This document shows, in pieces, positions 35,921-43,830 of a DNA stretch of 64,000 nt (position 1 is the stretch's first letter; every line of letters starts with the position of its first letter). The DNA comes from Desulfovibrio sp. Marseille-P6017. Lineage in GTDB: Bacteria; Bacillota_A; Clostridia; Peptostreptococcales; Peptostreptococcaceae. The stretch lies in assembly GCA_900604495.1 (NCBI GenBank), contig UWOR01000002.1:62001-126000 (forward strand). Direction: 5' to 3'. A model generated the notes under the pieces. The model saw only the letters and a program-made list of their open reading frames with translations. It made no database searches and was not told the origin of the DNA. Both the position numbers and the translations under genes were made by a program.

Positions 35921-36829
35921 ATGCATAATAATTATAAAATAAGTATCTCCTGTGGACATATTTCTACAAGTTATAATGAGATAGCAAAGTGTGTAATAAA
36001 TGGATTTAGTGATAAAATAAATGGACGTCTAAAAATATCTATAATGGATATTAAATTATGTGAGTTTTTACATAAATTCAAAATGGCAACATTAGATCAA
36101 ATAAACAGATATTTTGAAGTTATTGGATGTAATAAAAATTGGTCGTATAGACTTGATAAACTAAATAAATCTTATAATCTAATAAATGAAATAAAATTAC
36201 ATAATGAGAAAAATGAAGATATAATATGTTATACACTAGATATTGGAGGTATGTACTTACTAAATAATTATTCTAATGAAGATATAAATCCAAGAGTTGA
36301 TGATTTGACAAGTCAAAGAAAAACCTTTGACAGTATATTTCAAATACATCCTTATAGTGTAATCAAATCTTTAGTTTGTACAGAAGTATATCTAAATAAA
36401 TTAAATGAATCTAATATAGTTAATATGGAGAATAGATTTAGAATAAGGGAATACATGCTATTAACAGATAGTGAAAAAGAATGTGGTAAGTCACCATTTT
36501 TAAATTTAAAAATAGACTTAATGTTAAATATAGATAAAACAATAGAAACTGCATATTTTATAAAAGTGATAATAGATGATGAAATAGAAAAAATATGTTT
36601 AGATATAGACAAGTTTAATATGTTTAAAGTGAATAGATGCTATATAGACAAATATTGCTCACTAGATGTAAAATCAGTTAAGCTAAATTTAGTGTTTACA
36701 AATGATGAATATATGAGAATTGTTGAAGCTGGATTAAGGTATATGGGGATAAATTTAGCTGATATAGTTTTAACTAATATGAAATTTATGATAGATAATA
36801 GCAAATCTATAAATGGAGTAGCAATTTAG
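35921..36829 (+). CDS. Winged-helix, replication-relaxation-like protein (cassette gene 3)
   Basis: A 302-residue paralogue of the preceding gene, with a matching winged-helix segment (DIKLCEFLHKFKMATLDQINRYFEVIG), a strand-rich middle (NEDIICYTLDIGGMYLLNNY) and a C-terminal alpha/beta domain (VKSLVCTEVYLNKLN, LNLKIDLMLNID, LNLVFTNDEYMRIVEAGLRYMG). The helix-turn-helix suggests DNA or RNA binding; no nuclease motif is obvious. AGGTGAG is 7 bases before the ATG. The next cassette gene starts 20 bases after the stop. Function unknown. Confidence 0.72.
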   Translation: MHNNYKISISCGHISTSYNEIAKCVINGFSDKINGRLKISIMDIKLCEFLHKFKMATLDQINRYFEVIGCNKNWSYRLDKLNKSYNLINEIKLHNEKNEDIICYTLDIGGMYLLNNYSNEDINPRVDDLTSQRKTFDSIFQIHPYSVIKSLVCTEVYLNKLNESNIVNMENRFRIREYMLLTDSEKECGKSPFLNLKIDLMLNIDKTIETAYFIKVIIDDEIEKICLDIDKFNMFKVNRCYIDKYCSLDVKSVKLNLVFTNDEYMRIVEAGLRYMGINLADIVLTNMKFMIDNSKSINGVAI

Positions 36830-36849
36830 AGAAAATAGGGTGGGAACAT

Positions 36850-37353
36850 ATGTTAAATGAAATAGACAGAGATATAGTTGTAGAAAAATTAAAAAGCAAT
36901 GAAATAAATAATGCTAAAATAATAAAATTAACAGATAGAGGAGCATATATCTCAATAAATGGAATAAGTGGATTAATTAGAAATTGCGATTTTTCCTATG
37001 ATAATAGCTGTATTGAAGATTTTTATAAAGAGGGAGATACAATTGAAGGTATTGAATTTAGAAAAATAAGTAAAAATGGACATATTTGTGTAAAGATAAA
37101 AAATAAATTTGAAAGTAATAATCCATTAAGTTACAGTGATTTAAAAAAGGGAAATTTAGTATTAGGAATAGTTAAAGAAATTGTAAATGGAAGATGTTTT
37201 GTTGGAATTATTAAAGACATAGATATGCTTTGTAATGCAAAATATGTTGAATCTAGAGAATATGAAGGTAGCAAAGTTGTATGCAAAATCAAAAAAGTTG
37301 ATTTAGAAAAGGGCATACTTAGAGGAGCAATTGTTGATTTAGTAAAAATATAA
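36850..37353 (+). CDS. S1-like RNA-binding protein, short form (cassette gene 4)
   Basis: A 167-residue protein with two S1-like domains: NAKIIKLTDRGAYISINGISGLI... and LKKGNLVLGIVKEIVNGRCFVGII...GSKVVCKIKKV...LRGAIVDLV. It lacks the ~80-residue N-terminal extension of its paralogue at 34207. The GAYI(S/N)INGxxxxx core is shared word for word. It has a GGGTGGGAA site and lies 20 bases after cassette gene 3. It may bind RNA; the pairing with DNA-binding-like proteins is unusual. Confidence 0.75.
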   Translation: MLNEIDRDIVVEKLKSNEINNAKIIKLTDRGAYISINGISGLIRNCDFSYDNSCIEDFYKEGDTIEGIEFRKISKNGHICVKIKNKFESNNPLSYSDLKKGNLVLGIVKEIVNGRCFVGIIKDIDMLCNAKYVESREYEGSKVVCKIKKVDLEKGILRGAIVDLVKI

Positions 37354-37409
37354 ATATACATAATTTATGATATAATTATATAAGAATAAATTTACTAAGG
37401 AGACAAATT

Positions 37410-38288
37410 ATGAGATTATTAACAACTAAGGGTATTAGAAATTTAATTTTATCAGGATTATTATCAACATCACTTTTTATTGGTGGATGCAATAGTAATT
37501 CAAATATTGTAGATAATCTAGAACAAGTATCTACTCAAATATCAAACTTACAGGATACTTCAAATAATGAAAATTCATCAGATGAAGTACTTTCTTATGA
37601 TGAACTTGTGAAATCTTTAAAAAATGGTAATATACCAAATTATGTTTTAAAAGCTACAGTAGAAAGAGTCGTAGATGGAGATACTGTTAAAGTCAAACTT
37701 GAAGATGGAAGTAGTGAAAGTTTAAGAATACTTTTGATAGATACACCTGAAGACACTAAGGAAAAGCAATATTTAGGAGATGTAGCTACTAGTTTTGCAA
37801 AAGAAAATATTAAGTCTGGTGATACTGTTTATGTAGAAACTGATGGAGCTAAAACAGATAAATATGGGCGTTACTTAGGATACTTATGGTATGATGCAAG
37901 TGGTAATAAAGACTATAAGATGTACAATGAAGAAGTTGTAAGAGCAGGACTTGCTAGAGTTGGATATATCTATGATGCAGTTAGACATTTAGATAAAATG
38001 AAATTAGCAGAAAATGAAGCTAAACAAGGTAAAAAATATATATGGTCTATAGATGGATATGCAACAGATAAAGGATTTGATCAAAGTTTAGCACCAGTAT
38101 CAAATAACACAAGTAATGAAAGTAATACATCTCAAAGTAATACTAACTCAGAAGTTGTATATGCAAATATATCTTCTAAAAAGTATCATTCAACATCTGA
38201 TGCTCATGCTATGAAAAGTTCCACAAAAATGACTGAATCACAAGCAAAACAAGCAGGATATTCACCGTGTAAAACTTGTTATAAATAA
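37410..38288 (+). CDS. Thermonuclease-like (SNase) lipoprotein
   Basis: A 292-residue secreted nuclease. The N-terminus is a lipoprotein signal (LILSGLLSTSLFIGGC, lipid-modified Cys ~27). After a Ser/Asn-rich linker comes the staphylococcal-nuclease fold: ATVERVVDGDTVKVKL (metal Asp), LRILLIDTPED (catalytic Arg/Asp), KENIKSGDTVYVETDGAKTDKYGRYLGYLW and GLARVGYIYDAVRHLDKMKLAENEAKQ. A C-terminal module (YHSTSDAHAMKSS...AGYSPCKTCYK) with a CxxC is common in Clostridial SNases. It degrades extracellular DNA/RNA with Ca2+. Single gene with terminator. Confidence 0.92.
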   Translation: MRLLTTKGIRNLILSGLLSTSLFIGGCNSNSNIVDNLEQVSTQISNLQDTSNNENSSDEVLSYDELVKSLKNGNIPNYVLKATVERVVDGDTVKVKLEDGSSESLRILLIDTPEDTKEKQYLGDVATSFAKENIKSGDTVYVETDGAKTDKYGRYLGYLWYDASGNKDYKMYNEEVVRAGLARVGYIYDAVRHLDKMKLAENEAKQGKKYIWSIDGYATDKGFDQSLAPVSNNTSNESNTSQSNTNSEVVYANISSKKYHSTSDAHAMKSSTKMTESQAKQAGYSPCKTCYK

Positions 38289-38294
38289 AGTAAT

Positions 38295-38345
38295 TAATGA
38301 GTATAAATCAAATACTAAAATTTGGTTTATACTCATTTTATTATA
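38295..38345 (+). terminator. Terminator of the nuclease gene
   Basis: 17-bp stem with one G-U pair (38296-38312 and 38321-38337), then TTTATT. Confidence 0.84.
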
Positions 38346-38430
38346 ATCATTTAGGAAAAATTTAACTGTATTAATAATATTAGAGAACATAAAATAATTT
38401 TATACTAAATTAAAGTTAGGAGCTAAGAAG

Positions 38431-40389
38431 ATGACTTATAAAAAAGGATTTAGTATTTTATTATTAGTGTTATTTATTATAATTACTTCATTTAATACAA
38501 ACTCATATAGTGAAGGAAATAAGAAGAAAGTTTTAATTTTAGCATCGTACAATGCAGAAAATGAGTGGGAAGATTCTGTAATAACAGGTGTAAAAAATAA
38601 TCTAAATGATGTATTAATAAAAGTTGAGTTTTTAGATTCTACGTCTGCTAATTCAGATATATACAATGAGAGTTTTATGAAAGTATTAAATATTAAATAT
38701 GAAAATGAAGATATAGATTGTATATTAACTATTGATGATGAAGCTTTAAACTTTGCTAAACAAAATCTATTTAATGAAGAATCATTTATGTATAAAAAAC
38801 AAATAGTTTTTGTAGGCGCAAATAGTTATGTTTCATTAAATAAAGAAGAAGCTAAATATATTAAAGGACTATTAGAGTATCAAGATAATTTATTTTTTAT
38901 AGATACAATACTTAATTTAAATAAAGATGTAAAAGATATATATTTACTCTTAGATAAAAGTATATATTGTGAAACTGTAAAAGAAAATGTAAAAGATTTA
39001 ACTCATTTTACATCAAGAGAGTTTAATATAAATGTTTTATCTGATTACTCATATGAAGGTATAAAAGATAAAATAAGTAACATAGGAGATTCATCTGCCA
39101 TTATTTTATGTGGAGTTTATAAAGACACTGACAATGGTGATTTTATGAAAGAAGAAGAAATCATTAAAAATATAAAACAAGTAACTAATGCTCCTATATA
39201 TACGAAATTAGAAAAATACGTAAGAGCAGGTGCGCTAGGTGGAATCATAAATGATGGAGAAAAATTAGGAGAAATTAGTGCAATATTTCTTAAAAAAAAG
39301 TTAAATGGAGAAGGACAAAATATTACAATGCCATCTTATAATGCATTTAATGTACCTATGTTTAACTATAAAGCTTTAAGATATTATAAAATAAACCCAC
39401 TATTACTTCCTCAAAATAGTGTAATTATAAATAAAGGTAAATTTGATTTATTAGTGCCAAGATATATAGAAATATTAATTTTGGGAGGAATATTTGTAAT
39501 AATACTATTTATATCAATACTTATATATATTCATTTCTTAAATAAAAAGAAAAGATTAAAAGAAAAAGAATTACTTAGAGAGTCAATAGAAAGAGATGAG
39601 ATAAAAACTGATTTTATAATTACAATGTCTCATGAGTTAAGAACGCCTTTAAATATAATAATAAATGCAAATAAACTACTTAGATTAAAGGTTTATAGTA
39701 ATAATTATGATTCTGAATTTTTTAGTAAACAGATAAGTTTAATAAATAAAAATTCAAATAGACTTTTAAGGTTAATAAATAATTTAATAGATGTAAGTAA
39801 AATAGAAAGTGGATATGTAGATGCAACTTTTAAAAATGAAAATATAGTGGATATTATTGAAGATGCAACTATGTCAGTGGTAGATTTAGCAAAATCTTAT
39901 GATATAGAAATAATTTTTGATACACAAGAAGAGGAAATAATAACAGCAGTAGATAGAAGTAAAATAGAAAGAATAATGCTAAATTTACTTTCTAACTCTA
40001 TTAAATTTACTGATAGTGGTGGACATATATATGTAAATATAAGTAAGCTTAATAAAAATATATTTATAGAAGTAAAAGATGATGGAATTGGTATGTCAGA
40101 AGAATTACAAACACATTTATTTGAAAAATTTAGAAAAGCAATGTTATACCCTTCTTTAGAAAGGGCAAATGAAGGTAGCGGACTTGGCTTATTTATAGTA
40201 CAAGGATTGGTAAAAATTCATAAAGGTACGATTAAAGTAGAAAGTAAATTAAACGAAGGTACAAAATTTACTATAACAATACCTCAAGTATTTGTAGATA
40301 AAGAAAACTCAAGTCATAATCTTATGAATGTTCCTTTAGCTTACAGTAGTAAAATTGAGCTTTCAGATATATATCATAAAGATGATTAA
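38431..40389 (+). CDS. Sensor histidine kinase with periplasmic-binding-protein-like sensor domain
   Basis: A 652-residue membrane kinase. N-terminal helix (FSILLLVLFIIITSF), an extracellular ABC substrate-binding-like domain (about 30-320: KKVLILASYNAENEWEDS..., CILTIDDEALNFA, IVFVGANSY, AIILCGVYKD), a second transmembrane helix (IEILILGGIFVIILFISILIY, ~345-367), HisKA with SHELRTPLN (phospho-acceptor His401), then HATPase with NLLSNSIKF (N box), DDGIGMS (G1) and GSGLGLFIV (G2). No receiver domain and no adjacent response regulator, so it is an orphan kinase. The ligand is unknown. The site is TAGGAGCTAAG. Confidence 0.9.
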   Translation: MTYKKGFSILLLVLFIIITSFNTNSYSEGNKKKVLILASYNAENEWEDSVITGVKNNLNDVLIKVEFLDSTSANSDIYNESFMKVLNIKYENEDIDCILTIDDEALNFAKQNLFNEESFMYKKQIVFVGANSYVSLNKEEAKYIKGLLEYQDNLFFIDTILNLNKDVKDIYLLLDKSIYCETVKENVKDLTHFTSREFNINVLSDYSYEGIKDKISNIGDSSAIILCGVYKDTDNGDFMKEEEIIKNIKQVTNAPIYTKLEKYVRAGALGGIINDGEKLGEISAIFLKKKLNGEGQNITMPSYNAFNVPMFNYKALRYYKINPLLLPQNSVIINKGKFDLLVPRYIEILILGGIFVIILFISILIYIHFLNKKKRLKEKELLRESIERDEIKTDFIITMSHELRTPLNIIINANKLLRLKVYSNNYDSEFFSKQISLINKNSNRLLRLINNLIDVSKIESGYVDATFKNENIVDIIEDATMSVVDLAKSYDIEIIFDTQEEEIITAVDRSKIERIMLNLLSNSIKFTDSGGHIYVNISKLNKNIFIEVKDDGIGMSEELQTHLFEKFRKAMLYPSLERANEGSGLGLFIVQGLVKIHKGTIKVESKLNEGTKFTITIPQVFVDKENSSHNLMNVPLAYSSKIELSDIYHKDD

Positions 40390-40473
40390 ATCTAATGCAA
40401 AATAAATAGTTAAGGATAAATCAATATGATATTATGTTAAATAGAAAGATATATTAATTTAGGGGGAGGGGCT

Positions 40474-41430
40474 ATGTTTAATATTTTAGTATTATTACCA
40501 TTAGATGATGAAAAAAAGTTAAAGTTAAATTCAATAGCAGCTGATTGTAAAATTGTTTATTCAAGTCAAGAGAAAGTAACTAAAAAAGAATTAGAAGATG
40601 CAAACATAATAATAGGAAATCCTGATGTGGATATAATTAGATATTCAAATAATTTAAAATGGATTCAGCTAAACTCAGCAGGAGCAGATAAATATATAAA
40701 AGAAGGTGTACTTAATAAAGATGTAATTTTAACTAATGCTACAGGAGCTTATGGATTAGCAGTATCAGAGCATATGTTAGCTATGCTTTTAGAATTATTA
40801 AAGAAATTACATCTTTATAGAGATAATCAAAATAAAAAAATATGGAAAAGTGAAGGTAAGGTAAAATCAATAAATAAATCAAGGATATTAATCGTTGGCC
40901 TTGGTGATATTGGATGTAGTTTTGGTAAAATGGTTAAATCTTTAGGGGCTTATACAATAGGTGTAAAACGTAGAAATACTTTAAAGCCTGAATTTATAGA
41001 CGAATTACATTTAATTGATAATTTAGATGAATTATTACCAAGTGCAGATATTGTAGCCATTTGTTTACCTTCAACGAAAGATACACAAGATTTATTTTCA
41101 AAGAGTAAAATAGAAAAAATGAAAAAGGGAAGCATTTTATTAAATGTTGGAAGAGGAAATACAGTTGATACGGAATCTTTATGCGATGCATTAGAAAATA
41201 ACCACTTAGGTGGTGCGGGCTTAGATGTTATAGACCCTGAACCACTGCCTAGTGAACATAGGATATGGGACTTAGAAAATATAGTCATAACTCCACATGT
41301 TGCAGGTGGATATAATTTAGATGAAACATATGAAAATATTTTTGAAATAAGTATAAATAACTTAGAACGTTTTATAAATGGTAAAAAATTATGTAATATA
41401 GTGGACTTTAGTACTGGATATGTAGAATAA
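40474..41430 (+). CDS. D-isomer-specific 2-hydroxyacid dehydrogenase
   Basis: A 318-residue NAD(P)-dependent dehydrogenase. NAD loop VGLGDIGCSFG, then VAICLPSTKDTQDLF, LLNVGRGNTVDTESL (substrate Arg), GAGLDVIDPEPLPSEHRIW (Glu) and the catalytic His in ITPHVAGG. This is the GhrA/SerA-related group; it interconverts a 2-oxoacid and a D-2-hydroxyacid, with exact substrate undetermined. A very strong AGGGGGAGGGG site precedes the ATG. Monocistronic. Confidence 0.9.
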   Translation: MFNILVLLPLDDEKKLKLNSIAADCKIVYSSQEKVTKKELEDANIIIGNPDVDIIRYSNNLKWIQLNSAGADKYIKEGVLNKDVILTNATGAYGLAVSEHMLAMLLELLKKLHLYRDNQNKKIWKSEGKVKSINKSRILIVGLGDIGCSFGKMVKSLGAYTIGVKRRNTLKPEFIDELHLIDNLDELLPSADIVAICLPSTKDTQDLFSKSKIEKMKKGSILLNVGRGNTVDTESLCDALENNHLGGAGLDVIDPEPLPSEHRIWDLENIVITPHVAGGYNLDETYENIFEISINNLERFINGKKLCNIVDFSTGYVE

Positions 41431-41432
41431 AT

Positions 41433-41482
41433 AAAAAGCTCAAATGATAAAAGAAAAGATTTTGTCATTTGAGCTTTTTATT
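41433..41482 (+). terminator. Terminator
   Basis: 15-bp perfect stem (41433-41447 and 41465-41479) ending in T5ATTT. Confidence 0.88.
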
Positions 41483-41554
41483 TATATCAAAGAATAGTAA
41501 GTTGCATATTATAAAATGATAGATAGTATTCCTAGATTAGGGGGAGATAATTTT

Positions 41555-42391
41555 ATGAAGAGAGCAGTCTCTGTATTTATAGAAAATAAAAGACATTTAT
41601 GGATTCAATTTAAATGTTTGTATACATCACTTAAATATATACAAAGTAATGATACGGATTTAGTAGTATTTTGTACTAAAGATATAGTAGATAGTATACC
41701 AAATGATTGTATAAAAATAGAATGTGAAGCAGCTAGTAGAAAGACTTTGTGGCAAAATTATGGATATATAAACTCTGTAGAGTGCATGACACATGAAAAC
41801 TCTGAATTTTTAAATGATTATGACTTAATACTTAGAAGTGATTTAGATACATTCCTAACTCCAGCTTGGAATAATTATATTCCAATATTATATACCGCAG
41901 GAAGAGGAGGATATGTAAATGATGAATATACAAAAGAAAAAATATTAAATATATCTAATAAACTAGGATTAAAGCATAAAAATATATTTAATGTAGGTTC
42001 TACAAACTATGGTAATGCAGCTTTAGTACGAGAAGTTTGTAAATTAACTACAGAAGTATGTAAGTATATACTACAAAATGAGTTTATAGAAAATGAAGGA
42101 AATTGGCCTAGTTGGTATAAGGGGGTATCACTACTTTATGCTAATGAGATAGCTGTTAATCATTTGGTTGATAGTGTAATATTAGATGGTAATAAATTAG
42201 ATTTTGGTAGTGCTAGTAGAGAAAGTATATATGACCATCCACATATTCATTGTTGGCATACTAATGATAAGTTCTCAAAGTTCATGTTTGAAAATGGAAA
42301 ATATAATAATGAAAGAATTGATTTATTAAATATAAATGAAGTTGCTGATTACTGTATGTATATTGCATTAAAATCTAGAAATTTTATATAA
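41555..42391 (+). CDS. Glycosyltransferase-like protein (DUF7164-type, GT-A fold guess)
   Basis: A 278-residue protein containing AVSVFIENKRHLWIQFKCLYTSL, DLVVFCTKDIVDSIP, and a DxD-type segment LILRSDLDTFLTPAW expected to hold the metal-nucleotide sugar. GNAALVREVC and HIHCWHTND follow. I read it as a GT-A-like glycosyltransferase; confidence in acceptor or donor is nil. The ATG at 41555 follows TTAGGGGGAGAT; the in-frame upstream codons from 41516 lack a site. A CATATTATA element (41505-41513) upstream looks like a SigK -10 but has no AC at the right spacing. A GT4 gene follows. Confidence 0.75.
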   Translation: MKRAVSVFIENKRHLWIQFKCLYTSLKYIQSNDTDLVVFCTKDIVDSIPNDCIKIECEAASRKTLWQNYGYINSVECMTHENSEFLNDYDLILRSDLDTFLTPAWNNYIPILYTAGRGGYVNDEYTKEKILNISNKLGLKHKNIFNVGSTNYGNAALVREVCKLTTEVCKYILQNEFIENEGNWPSWYKGVSLLYANEIAVNHLVDSVILDGNKLDFGSASRESIYDHPHIHCWHTNDKFSKFMFENGKYNNERIDLLNINEVADYCMYIALKSRNFI

Positions 42392-42441
42392 ATTAAATAT
42401 TAATTATTTAATAATATTTACTATTTGAGGGGAGAAATTCA

Positions 42442-43731
42442 ATGAGAGTAGCAATATTAACAATGTTTAATGGATTAACAAGTACTTATTCTTTGGTGAA
42501 TGTAGTTGCTGAGCATATAAGGATGTTATTAGATGGAGGGCAAAAGGTAACGTTATTAGTTTGCCAAGATTGTAATGATAGTGAAAGGTATGGTATTTTC
42601 TTAGATGAAAGAATAGAATGGGTTAAAGTTTGTAATAGGTATAATGGAAAGCAAATACACTGGAGAGATTATAATTACCCAGGGATAAAAATGCATGGCA
42701 CATTAATACCTGAATCAGAAGCTATTGGAGAAGATTTAATCGATAAATTAAAAGATGTTGATGTGTGCATGATGCACGATATTCACTATCAAGGATGGCA
42801 TATGGTTCATAATTTAGCAGTCAGATATGCTCAGAAAAAACTACCTAATGTGAAATTTATAGCCATGACTCACTCCATGCCAGATACTAGCCAAGTTGGT
42901 AGAAATGTAGAATGGCCAGATTCTGCAAGATATTCACCTATGCCAAACACGATATACGCATATCCAACTGAATGTGGATTAGAATCTTTATCTAAACAAT
43001 ACAATGTAGATATAAGTAAATGTAGGGTAATAAATAATACACTAGATATAATTCAAGATATGAGTAAAGAAGTTCAAGAACTACATGAAAAAGTAGATTT
43101 ACTTTCAAGTGATATATTAATAGTATATCCAGCTAGACTTACTACAGGAAAGAGATTTGAGAAGGTTTCAAGTTTAGCTGGAGTTATAAAAAAAGAAACA
43201 AATAAAAGTGTAAAAGTTATATTCTGTGAATTCCCATCTATGGACATTGATCCCAAAATGTATAAAAAAACTATAATTAGTCAAGGAGTTAGTTATGGTT
43301 TAAATGAAGATGATATAGTATTTACAAGTGACTATGGTCATGTCAGTGGATTTAAGAGAGAATGTGTTTTAGAATTATTTACTTTATCTAATTTATATAT
43401 ATGTCCATCACTTGCTGAGTCTTTTGGTTTGACAGTTTTAGAAGCTGCAAGTAGAGGGAATTATATAGTGCTAAATGAAGCTGTACCAGCGTTAAAAGAA
43501 ATTGGAAATATGATTGACGGATATTTTATGAGATGGGACGCAAGGAATTTTTATGGTATGACACAAGAAAAATATTATCCAACGGAGTTAGAGTATTATA
43601 AATATCATGCTAAAAATATTATAGAGCAAATGGAAAGCAATTGCGTAATAAGAGCAAAAACTATGGCAAGAAATAGATATAGTCCTAAGTGGGTTTATGA
43701 AAATCAACTAAAGCCACTTTTATACGAATAA
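42442..43731 (+). CDS. Glycosyltransferase, GT4/GT-B type
   Basis: A 429-residue GT-B enzyme. The N-terminal half begins MRVAILTMFNGLTSTYSLVN and has MMHDIHYQGWHMVHNLA; the C-terminal half has the nucleotide-sugar region YPARLTTGKRFEKVSSLAGVI and LYICPSLAESFGLTVLEAASRG, the EX7E-type motif of retaining GT4 enzymes. It lies 50 bases downstream of the GT-A-like gene and is probably cotranscribed, so the two may build the same glycan. Strong GAGGGGAGAA site. Confidence 0.88.
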   Translation: MRVAILTMFNGLTSTYSLVNVVAEHIRMLLDGGQKVTLLVCQDCNDSERYGIFLDERIEWVKVCNRYNGKQIHWRDYNYPGIKMHGTLIPESEAIGEDLIDKLKDVDVCMMHDIHYQGWHMVHNLAVRYAQKKLPNVKFIAMTHSMPDTSQVGRNVEWPDSARYSPMPNTIYAYPTECGLESLSKQYNVDISKCRVINNTLDIIQDMSKEVQELHEKVDLLSSDILIVYPARLTTGKRFEKVSSLAGVIKKETNKSVKVIFCEFPSMDIDPKMYKKTIISQGVSYGLNEDDIVFTSDYGHVSGFKRECVLELFTLSNLYICPSLAESFGLTVLEAASRGNYIVLNEAVPALKEIGNMIDGYFMRWDARNFYGMTQEKYYPTELEYYKYHAKNIIEQMESNCVIRAKTMARNRYSPKWVYENQLKPLLYE

Positions 43732-43740
43732 AATAGGAAA

Positions 43741-43783
43741 TTTTAAGGCGTGCTATGTAAACTTAAGGCACGTCTTAATTTAT
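43741..43783 (+). terminator. Probable terminator
   Basis: 11-bp stem TTAAGGCGTGC / GCACGTCTTAA (43743-43753 and 43768-43778; one G-U pair); the T-tract is weak. Confidence 0.6.
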
Positions 43784-43830
43784 AATTATATGATATAATC
43801 AGTATATAACAATTGTATAAGAGGTGAAAG

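Noticed and set aside
34207..37353. Integrative element or plasmid fragment because of replication-relaxation-like proteins
   Set aside because: No integrase, relaxase, att-like repeats or tRNA target were seen at the borders.
40950..41468. 172-codon minus-strand open frame
   Set aside because: It is a shadow of the 2-hydroxyacid dehydrogenase and runs through its terminator.
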